41,662 nucleotides of DNA from Oleiagrimonas sp036379395. GTDB lineage: Bacteria; Pseudomonadota; Gammaproteobacteria; Xanthomonadales; Rhodanobacteraceae. Below, piece after piece: positions 25,268-32,420 of the stretch. A program made the translations under genes and the position numbers. The DNA lies in assembly GCA_036379395.1 (NCBI GenBank), contig DASVGR010000136.1:1-41662 (forward strand). Direction: 5' to 3'. The notes beneath the pieces were generated by a model. It saw only the letters and a list, made by a program, of their open reading frames with translations. It was not told the DNA's origin and did not search any database. Positions within the stretch are counted from its first letter, which is position 1, and every line of letters begins with the position of its first letter.

Positions 25268-26674
25268 TCACGCTTGCGGCGCCAGCGGTTTGTCGTCGAA
25301 CAACTCGAACTCGCGGATGTGCGCGCGGGCGTTGCTGTCGAGGATGTCCAGTCGCACTTCGCGCGTGGTGACGGGGGCGAAGTGGTCGATTTTTTCATGG
25401 CCGATGGCATGGCCCTGGACCAGCGTGCGCCAATGGCCGTCCACGCGCGCCTGGATGCGATAGTCGCGCACGTGCTGGCCGTCCACCAGCCATTCCATGG
25501 TGAGCGCGGTGTCGATGGTGGTCGGCTGGGTGAAGGTGACGGTCAGCCGGCCCTGGTGCCGGTACGCTGACGACCACATCGTGGCGGTATCGCCGTCGGT
25601 GGCGCGGGCCGGATCGTGCGGAACGTTGGCGGCGTCTTTTGGCACGCTGGCGTGATGCAGCGCCAGGTCGTGGGCGATGCCGTAACGCGCCTTGAGCGCG
25701 CGGCCGAATTGTTCCAGCCGCGCCACGTCGGCGGCAGGCAGGCGACCGTCGCGATCGGGCGACAAGCCCATCAGCAACTGGCCGCCGCGGCCGACGCTGT
25801 GGTCCCACACCGTGAGCAGGCTGTCGAGCGAGCGCGGCTGGCTGTCGGTGTGCCAGTACCACTGGTCGCGCGTCTGCAACGGCGTGTCCACTTCCACCGG
25901 CAGCCAGCGGCGCTGGTCGTGGCTGGTGATGGCGTTCCAGTTGGTGCCTTCGATGCGACCGGCTTCGTTGCCGACCCAGCGGATGGTCGCGTGCGGGGTG
26001 ACGTTGACGGCCGCGAAAATCTGGGTGTTGGGCTGGAAGGTGCGCAGCTCGGTGACGGCGCGACCGAAGTCGAAATCCTTCGGGCCGCTGCCGTCAAACC
26101 ACCATTCCACCAGCGGGCCGTAGTTGGAAGCCAGTTCATCCAGCTGGCGCAGGTAGACCTTTTCGTAATCGGCCGTGGTCGCCTGGGGATGGGTGATGAA
26201 ATAGTGCGTGTCGCTGGGCGCGAGATAAATGCCGAAGCCGAGGCCGTACTTGCGGCAGGCTTGCTCGGTCAGGCGCACGAGGTCACCGTGGCCGTGCTTC
26301 CACGGGCTGGACGCGACCGAATAATGGCTGGTGGACGTGGGCCACAAGGCAAAGCCGTCGCCGTGGCGTGCGACCAGGATGAGGTATTTGGCGCCGGCCG
26401 CCTTGGCCGCGGCGGCCCACTGGTCGGGATCGGCGTGGGCGGGGTTGAACAGCCTGGCGCTCAGGTGGCCGTCGTCGTGTTCCTTGTTGACGTAGGTCTT
26501 GAGGCCAAAATGCACCATCACGCCGAACTCGAGGTTTTGCCAGTGTGTTTGTTGCGGTGTCGGTACCGGTTCGGTTTGCGCCAGTGCTGGTGCGCCGGTG
26601 GCCAAGGCGATGCCGAGTGCCAGCGTCAGCGCGGTAATGCGGGTTTTGCGGCGGCGGGACGTGTTGTTGGACAT
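25268..26674 (-). CDS. Exported GH29 alpha-L-fucosidase with discoidin-like C-terminus
   Basis: A 468-residue secreted enzyme predicted to remove alpha-L-fucose. Residues 1-32 are a signal peptide (APALAQ). The catalytic barrel includes MVHFGLKTYVNKEHDDG and the nucleophile Asp194 in VEWWFDGSGP, plus TNWNAITSHD. The usual HHDGF pair is RHGDGF here (residues 103-108), so one substrate-contacting His is replaced by Gly. Residues about 345-468 look like an F5/8 type C (discoidin) carbohydrate-binding domain. I start at the ATG at 26674, with AGAGG 6 nt upstream; the frame continues upstream but not as protein. Last gene of the TBDR-PLC-GH29 unit, 71 nt after PLC. Confidence 0.87.
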   Translation of the reverse strand: MSNNTSRRRKTRITALTLALGIALATGAPALAQTEPVPTPQQTHWQNLEFGVMVHFGLKTYVNKEHDDGHLSARLFNPAHADPDQWAAAAKAAGAKYLILVARHGDGFALWPTSTSHYSVASSPWKHGHGDLVRLTEQACRKYGLGFGIYLAPSDTHYFITHPQATTADYEKVYLRQLDELASNYGPLVEWWFDGSGPKDFDFGRAVTELRTFQPNTQIFAAVNVTPHATIRWVGNEAGRIEGTNWNAITSHDQRRWLPVEVDTPLQTRDQWYWHTDSQPRSLDSLLTVWDHSVGRGGQLLMGLSPDRDGRLPAADVARLEQFGRALKARYGIAHDLALHHASVPKDAANVPHDPARATDGDTATMWSSAYRHQGRLTVTFTQPTTIDTALTMEWLVDGQHVRDYRIQARVDGHWRTLVQGHAIGHEKIDHFAPVTTREVRLDILDSNARAHIREFELFDDKPLAPQA

Positions 26675-26744
26675 GACGAACCTCTGTGAAGGATGGCGAT
26701 CGACGCACGACGGCGCGGCAGGCGACGGCATGTGCCGGGGCGTG

Positions 26745-28826
26745 TCATGCGGTGGCCCCCAGGGCCGGGTCGGACACGCTGTCATGCCCGGTTTCGAGAT
26801 GGCCCGCCCATTGCACGGCAAAGCCGGGACGTTCAGTGCAGCGCACGGCAAGGTCGTACCAGTTGAAGCTGGCGCTGGCGTCGATGTCGATGCGGGTTTG
26901 CGCACCGGGCGCCAACGTGCGCGAAACGAGGCGGGACGGCGCATAGGCATCGTGCAACGTGAGCGTGCGTGTGGCGCCGCTCTGGTTCGCCAGGGTGATG
27001 TGGAGTTTGCCGGCATCGGCCAGCATCTGCGCGAGCAAGCGGTCGCCGTGCCGGCCGGCGAAGCGGCGCAGAAAACCGTTGGGTCCGTGGATGGCCCAGT
27101 CATGGCGGTCGTCGGCGCCCAGCGGCAAGGTGTCGGTGAGTCCCTTGCCGGCTTCGACCGTGTAGCTGCGCACAGCCAGATCCTGGCCCTGGCTGTACAG
27201 CAGAAGCACGGCGGCGGCCTTGCCGTGGTTGCTGAAGCGCAGGCCGAGTTCGCCTTCGTTGCTGCTTGTCACGGGCGTGACTTCCAGCGCGTAGGGCAGG
27301 GCGCGGGCCGGACGGATGCCCGGTTCCTGTCGCGGCAAGGTCTGCGTGGCCGGCGGCTCAGGCTTGTAATCGTCGTGGCGTTTGCGGTCGATCGGCGCGT
27401 ATTGGCCGGCCGTGGGCAGCTGCGGCAGGTGGTCGTTGGGATGGGCGAAATCAAACGCCGAAGTGAGGTCGCCGCATACGGCGCGCCGCCATGGCGAGAT
27501 GTGCGGTTCGGCCAGGTTGCCATCGTGGCCGAAGCGCTTTTCGATGAGGCGGATGACCGAGGTGTGGTCGAACACTTCCGAGCACACCCAGCCGCCGCGT
27601 GACCACGGCGAGATCACCAGCATCGGCACGCGCACGCCCAGCCCGTAGGGACCTGCGTGGTAGTGGCTGTCGCCGGCAAAGTATTCGCCGTGCGTCGTGA
27701 CGGTTGACTTGCCGGTGGCCTCCGACCAGGCGGCAAACGGCGGCGCCATGTGGTCGAAGAAGCCGTCGTTTTCGTCGTAGTTGAGCAGCAACGCGGTGCG
27801 GCTCCACACCGCGGGGTTGGCGGTCAGCGCCTGCAATACCTGGTCGATGTACCACGCGCCGTAATTGGCCGGCCAGTTGGGGTGTTCGCAAAACGCTTCC
27901 GGTGACACGATCCACGATACCGACGGCAACTGGTTGGCTTCGACATCGTGGCGCAGGTCGGCCAGATAGTCCTCGCCGCCGAGAAAGTTGGAGCCGCGTC
28001 GGGCCTTGTCGTACAACGGGTTGCCGGGTTTGGCATGGCGGTACTGGTCGAAATACAGCAACGCGTTGTCGCCGTAGTTGCCGACATACGGGGCGTTCAC
28101 CCAGCCCCAGTGGTGCTTGCCGTCAAGGCCGGGGCCGATGTCCTGGTAGACCTTCCAGGAGATGCCGGCGCGTTCAAGCGTTTCGGGAAAGGTGGCCCAG
28201 GCGTAGCCGGCTTCGGCGTCGTCGATGACCGGGCCGCCGCCCTTGCCGTCGTTGCCGACCCAGCCGGTCCACAGGTAGTAGCGGTTGGGGTCGGTCGGTC
28301 CCAGCACCGAGCAGTGGTAGGCGTCGCAGATGGTGAACGCGTCGGCCAGTTGATAGTGGTAGGGGATGTCCTCGCGCGTCAGGTAGGCCATGGTGGTGGC
28401 GCCTTTGGCGGGAACCCATTGGTCGTGGCGGCCACCGTGCCAGGCTTGGTGCGTGCTTGGCCAGTCGTGCGCCAGGTCTTCCAGAAAGCGCATGCCGAGA
28501 TCGCTGGCCTGCGGATGGAACGGCGCGATCGAGCCGCCTTTGCCGTCAGGTTGATGCCAGACAGGCTTGCCGCCGGGAAGCCGAATCGGATGCGGATCGG
28601 CAAAGCCGCGCACGCCGCGCAGGCTGCCGAAGTAGTGGTCGAACGCGCGGTTTTCCTGCGTCAGCACGACGATGTGTTCGATGTCCTCAAGTGTGCCGGT
28701 ACGCTGGTGGGCGGGCAGGGCCAGCGCCTTGCGCATGCCCGGCGGCAGCAGCGACAGCGTGGCGGCGGCGCCGGCTGATTGCAGCGCGGTGCGCAAAAAC
28801 CGGCGGCGGTCGGAGGAAAACGTCAT
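26745..28826 (-). CDS. plcC: Phosphocholine-specific phospholipase C
   Basis: A 693-residue Tat-exported enzyme that hydrolyses phosphatidylcholine and/or sphingomyelin to release phosphocholine. The twin-arginine signal has DRRRFLRTALQSAG at the start. The phosphoesterase domain begins with EHIVVLTQENRAFDHYFGS, has LTREDIPYHYQLADAF and GPTDPNRYYLWTG in the middle, and ends near residue 470 with two C-terminal beta domains (DUF756-like). Length fits the roughly 700-residue non-hemolytic PlcN/PlcC type. GGGAGG precedes the ATG. It lies between the TBDR and GH29 on the same strand, a combination that suggests envelope lipid or glycolipid processing. Substrate is inference; the symbol is tentative. 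Confidence 0.92.
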   Translation of the reverse strand: MTFSSDRRRFLRTALQSAGAAATLSLLPPGMRKALALPAHQRTGTLEDIEHIVVLTQENRAFDHYFGSLRGVRGFADPHPIRLPGGKPVWHQPDGKGGSIAPFHPQASDLGMRFLEDLAHDWPSTHQAWHGGRHDQWVPAKGATTMAYLTREDIPYHYQLADAFTICDAYHCSVLGPTDPNRYYLWTGWVGNDGKGGGPVIDDAEAGYAWATFPETLERAGISWKVYQDIGPGLDGKHHWGWVNAPYVGNYGDNALLYFDQYRHAKPGNPLYDKARRGSNFLGGEDYLADLRHDVEANQLPSVSWIVSPEAFCEHPNWPANYGAWYIDQVLQALTANPAVWSRTALLLNYDENDGFFDHMAPPFAAWSEATGKSTVTTHGEYFAGDSHYHAGPYGLGVRVPMLVISPWSRGGWVCSEVFDHTSVIRLIEKRFGHDGNLAEPHISPWRRAVCGDLTSAFDFAHPNDHLPQLPTAGQYAPIDRKRHDDYKPEPPATQTLPRQEPGIRPARALPYALEVTPVTSSNEGELGLRFSNHGKAAAVLLLYSQGQDLAVRSYTVEAGKGLTDTLPLGADDRHDWAIHGPNGFLRRFAGRHGDRLLAQMLADAGKLHITLANQSGATRTLTLHDAYAPSRLVSRTLAPGAQTRIDIDASASFNWYDLAVRCTERPGFAVQWAGHLETGHDSVSDPALGATA

Positions 28827-28897
28827 GAAGCCTCCCGTGGATGGCGAGTGGTGCGGCGTGATGTGGTCGACGCGGGATCATTCTCCGCCAAACAAGC

Positions 28898-28931
28898 AAC
28901 CGGGACCGGCATGGATGTGCCGGTCCCGGTT
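28898..28931. terminator. Perfect 14-bp hairpin between TBDR and PLC genes
   Basis: AACCGGGACCGGCA (28898-28911) pairs with TGCCGGTCCCGGTT (28918-28931), loop 6 nt. On the minus strand it is followed by a weak T-rich stretch, so it may terminate part of the TBDR transcripts and set a ratio between receptor and downstream enzymes. It could also be a stabilising 3' hairpin. Confidence 0.7.
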
Positions 28932-28963
28932 GGCTTGCCGTCGACGGGAGCATTCCCGCCGCC

Positions 28964-31900
28964 TCAACCCCAGGTGTAGCGCAGGTTGATGGAAGTGGTG
29001 CGTGGCGCCTGGTACGCCGGCAGGCCGTAGTTGACGTTGAGCGGCGGCATGCCGGAGGCGGGGATGAAGCCTTGGTCCCAGGTCTGGTTGCGGTTGACCA
29101 CGCCTCTGCGGTTGGTCACGTTGTAGATCTGCAGGTTGAATTGCAGGTCGTTCTTCGGCGTGATGTGCCAGTCGTAGCCGGCCGAGAGGTTCAGCGACCA
29201 GAAGAATGGCAGGCGCCCGGCGCTGCCCAGCGGCACGACCTTGCCGTCGCACACGTAGGTGGACGCGCCGTAGTTTTGCGCCACGTAGCTGGTCGGGTCG
29301 ATGGTGTAGGTGCCGAAGCAGCTCAGCGGCTGGCCGGTGTGCGCGGACAGCACGGCGCCGATATTGAGGTGGTTCGGGAAGTAGTACACGCCCGAGGCCA
29401 CGAAGCTGTGGCGGATGTCCTGGTTGAGGTCGCCGGTGCCGCCGACGGTCATTTCCGGGTAGTCGAATTCCGGTGTCTGGCCGATGTAGCCGGGGTCGCC
29501 GCGTTGCAGGTCCAGCAGGCCGTTGTCGTTGCCGTATTCGTGCGCCCAGGTGTAGCTGAGGTTCAAGTAATAGGGCTGGTCGGCCGTGCGCTGGTGGGTC
29601 ATTTGCAGCGTCAGGCGGTAGTACTTGCGCTTGGCGCCGGGCACGCCGTAGTGGCTGTCGGGAATGTGCAGCAGGCCGGCCGTGCCGCCGTTGGCCACGG
29701 CCGGGATGGCGATGTCGAGCGACGAGCCGGGGTTGTATTCGATGCAATTGCCGCTCTGGTCTTCCATGTTGTAGCCGGCAAAACCGTGGCTGTGCGCGTA
29801 GGCGTCGATCTTCTGGTAGTCGCAGGTTTCGTTGATGTCGCGCAGCAACTTGGAATAGCTGAACTCGACCATGCCTGTCCACCCCGACGAGAACTGCTGC
29901 TGGGCGTAGATGTTGCCCTCCAGCTGCGAGTTGGACTTGAGGTTCTTGACCGCGATCGAATCCGGCGTCGGCGGCAGGCCGTTGTCCTGCACATTGGTCG
30001 GGCCGATCTGCTGGGTGCCAGTGGGCGCCTTGGTGGTCGGATCCATGCCGGTGTAGGTGTAGTAGTTCTGCGCCACGTATTCGACGTCGGCCATGCCGAA
30101 GGTGAAGTTGGACGGCAGCTGCTGCGCGTACTTGCCGATGTTGGCGCCGATCTTCAGCGTGCTGTCGCCATGCACGTCCCACGACACGCCCGCGCGCGGC
30201 GAGATCTTGTTGAAGTGGATGAACGTCTTGTCCTGGGTGTTCTTGTACGAGTACTGGTCGTCGCGCACGGCGCCGTACAGCACGACGTTGTCGGTCACGT
30301 TCCAGAAATCCTGCAGGTAGGCGGCCTTGGAATCGGTGGGCACGGTACCGCCGACGTGGTGGAAATCCTCCTGCACGTACTGGCCGTTGCCGGGAACGGT
30401 GTAGCCATTGCCCAGGACGGCGCCGGGGCGGTCGTAGTAAATCCACACGCCGTGCGGGTTGTAGCCCCATTCTTCCGTCACCTGGTGCTTGTACATCTCG
30501 CCGCCGACAGTGATGCGGTTGGGGCCGATGTCCCAGTTGAGCTTGCCGGTGAAGCCGTGCTTGTCGAACGCGCGCGGCGGGCCGTAGGTGAAGATGTTGT
30601 TGTTGCTCAGCAGGGTGGCCACCTGGGTGTTCGGGTCGACCGATTCGACATACGGCTGGTCAATGTACTGGCCGTGCAGCACGCTGCCAGTGGTTTCGGC
30701 GACGTAGCCACCCATCAGCACCAGGCTCAGGTTGTCGGTGATGTTGTAGTGGTAGTTGCCGACCAGGAAATGCTGGTTGGTGATGCCGCCGGACCAGCCG
30801 ATGTAGGCGCCCTTGGCGTTGCGGTCGTAGGGCTGGTTCAATTGGTAGGAATTGGTCGAGCTGCTGGACCAGTCCTTCTCGCCGAAAATGTTCAGCGACT
30901 GGTTGTCGGTGATGTTCCAGGTGATGTTGAGCATGGCCTGCTTTTCGCGGCTGCCGCCGATGCTCATCGATTGCATGCCGACGCCGGTGCTGCGCGTGGG
31001 CGGCACGTTGCCGAGCAGGCCGAAGAAGAACAGGCGGTTCTTCACGATCGCGCCGGACGCCCACAGGTATTGGGTGAACGAGGACGAGTGCGAATTCTGC
31101 GAGGCGAAGCGGTAGTAGTCGCCGTTGGCGTTGACCACGTCGTGGCCGCGCGGTTCGAGCAATCGCGAGGTCGGTGGTGTGAAGTAGACCGAATAGCCGG
31201 CCTTGAACTTGTTGGTGCCCTGGCGGATGGTCGAGGCCATCACGCCGCCGGTCGCGTTGGTCCACGAGGCGCCGAAGCCGTCGGAAATGACGGTGGTATT
31301 GGCCACCGCCTCGGGCGGAAAGGCGTGGCCGCCGATGGAGGTGTCGTCGTCGGTGGTGTCGAAACCGTTGATGAAATAGCGGTTTTCGGCCGGCGTGGCG
31401 CCGCCCATCATGACTGAACCGGTGGTCTGGTCGTCATAGGTGACGTTGGACTGCAGCAACGCGATGCTTTGCGGACTGCGTCCGACCGGCAACTGGTTGA
31501 CCAGCTGCATGCTGAAGTTGGAGACCAGCTCCGGCGTGCTGACGTCGATCGGCGTGACGTCGGTGTTCATCGCATTGGCACTGACAGTCACGGCCGACAG
31601 TTTTTCGGCGTGCTGTTCGGCGGCCGAAAGTTGGGCCGAAGGCGCCGCGTAGGGAGCCACGGTCACGGTCGTGTTGGGGCTGACCGTCACGCTGCGGGTG
31701 GCTACCGTGGTGCCGTCCTGGATGATGTTGACGATGTAGCGCCCCGGGTTCAGTCCGGTGGTGGAATAGCGACCGTTGGCGTTGGGTGCGAGTGTGCGCT
31801 CCTGACCCGATTGCTGGCCGACAACCTGGATCGTGAGGGCCTGTCCGGCGGGAACCTTGCCGGCCAGATTGCCGGTGATGGACTGGGCATAGGCGGTGCT

Positions 31901-31969
31901 GCCGGCGCCCAGCGCCAACAGCAGACAGGTGGTCAGGACGCGACGGGTTGGACGGGTGCGGCAATTCAT
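28964..31969 (-). CDS. TonB-dependent receptor, Oar-like, with N-terminal carboxypeptidase-regulatory-like domain
   Basis: A 1001-residue outer-membrane transporter. Residues 1-28 are a signal peptide. Residues 29-105 form a CarboxypepD-regulatory-like beta sandwich (NPGRYIVNIIQDGT). A plug domain follows, with QLPVGRSPQSIALLQSN and GGATPAENRYFINGFDTT. The remaining roughly 750 residues are a barrel with many alternating aromatic strands and end in INLRYTWG. This architecture matches Oar-like receptors that take up large or oligomeric ligands; the ligand is unknown but the neighbours point to glycoconjugate fragments. A TonB box is not certain. First gene of the reverse unit; a TTGACA -35 lies upstream. 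Confidence 0.93.
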   Translation of the reverse strand: MNCRTRPTRRVLTTCLLLALGAGSTAYAQSITGNLAGKVPAGQALTIQVVGQQSGQERTLAPNANGRYSTTGLNPGRYIVNIIQDGTTVATRSVTVSPNTTVTVAPYAAPSAQLSAAEQHAEKLSAVTVSANAMNTDVTPIDVSTPELVSNFSMQLVNQLPVGRSPQSIALLQSNVTYDDQTTGSVMMGGATPAENRYFINGFDTTDDDTSIGGHAFPPEAVANTTVISDGFGASWTNATGGVMASTIRQGTNKFKAGYSVYFTPPTSRLLEPRGHDVVNANGDYYRFASQNSHSSSFTQYLWASGAIVKNRLFFFGLLGNVPPTRSTGVGMQSMSIGGSREKQAMLNITWNITDNQSLNIFGEKDWSSSSTNSYQLNQPYDRNAKGAYIGWSGGITNQHFLVGNYHYNITDNLSLVLMGGYVAETTGSVLHGQYIDQPYVESVDPNTQVATLLSNNNIFTYGPPRAFDKHGFTGKLNWDIGPNRITVGGEMYKHQVTEEWGYNPHGVWIYYDRPGAVLGNGYTVPGNGQYVQEDFHHVGGTVPTDSKAAYLQDFWNVTDNVVLYGAVRDDQYSYKNTQDKTFIHFNKISPRAGVSWDVHGDSTLKIGANIGKYAQQLPSNFTFGMADVEYVAQNYYTYTGMDPTTKAPTGTQQIGPTNVQDNGLPPTPDSIAVKNLKSNSQLEGNIYAQQQFSSGWTGMVEFSYSKLLRDINETCDYQKIDAYAHSHGFAGYNMEDQSGNCIEYNPGSSLDIAIPAVANGGTAGLLHIPDSHYGVPGAKRKYYRLTLQMTHQRTADQPYYLNLSYTWAHEYGNDNGLLDLQRGDPGYIGQTPEFDYPEMTVGGTGDLNQDIRHSFVASGVYYFPNHLNIGAVLSAHTGQPLSCFGTYTIDPTSYVAQNYGASTYVCDGKVVPLGSAGRLPFFWSLNLSAGYDWHITPKNDLQFNLQIYNVTNRRGVVNRNQTWDQGFIPASGMPPLNVNYGLPAYQAPRTTSINLRYTWG

Positions 31970-32420
31970 CGAACTTTTACTCCCCGGAAAATGTGGTGGT
32001 GGATGTCCCCTTCCACCGTATGAGTAATACTACAAAAAGAAAGTGTCAACATTCGAAATTAATACGTAACCGTATGTTCTTGCGTATGACTTTGTGACCG
32101 GAAGGCGGAAGTGCGGGATCGGGCGCCGTGGTGCCGCTGGCGATGCAAAATAAAGATCCACAACATGCGGCAATCTGCCGCATGTCGTGGAATGGGCATG
32201 GAGCCGGCTGCGAATTGCCGGTGGTTTCGCCAGGGCCTGAATCCTTGCCACAACGCAATTTCAAGCAGAAGCGTGTGGCGCGGTACTGGGGTTTCGTCCC
32301 GTGTCGGGGTTGTAACCGGGAAGGTGGTGGCGGATTTGGCAAACAAGGTTGTTGTATGACTTAATGTCGGCTACGCTCGCAAATAAACGAAAGTCGTTTT
32401 TGCCGTGGAGGCCCTGGAAC
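31970..32420. promoter_or_regulatory. Divergent control region between TBDR and GH35 genes
   Basis: No gene in this stretch. On the minus strand a perfect -35 TTGACA (32044-32049) stands before the TBDR, with only a poor -10 (TACTCA, 32021-32026) at 17 nt. GTATGA occurs at 32018-32023, 32084-32089 and 32354-32359, the last two continuing as GTATGAC; CGTATG occurs also at 32071-32076, next to the dyad ATACG-N4-CGTAT (32062-32075). These look like repeated half-sites of one regulator. GGAGG at 32407-32411 is the GH35 ribosome site. I see no convincing GH35 -10. Confidence 0.5.
32158..32190. repeat. Near-perfect 15-bp inverted repeat in the TBDR/GH35 intergenic region
   Basis: ACATGCGGCA (32163-32172) and TGCCGCATGT (32176-32185) are perfect arms with a 3-nt spacer; CCAC and GTGG extend them past one mismatch to 15 bp. 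Read on the minus strand it is followed by a T-rich tail (about 32146-32157), so it resembles a terminator facing the TBDR. It could be an attenuator in the TBDR leader, the end of a small RNA, or an operator. Confidence 0.6.

Noticed and set aside
25258..25283. Inverted repeat GGCGCCGC / GCGGCGCC at the SulT-GH29 junction
   Set aside because: It overlaps the GH29 coding end, has a 10-nt loop and no U tract, so it is weak evidence for a terminator.
29072..31417. Open frame of 781 codons on the plus strand
   Set aside because: Antisense to the TonB receptor; Val/His/Arg-rich low-complexity translation without any recognisable family.
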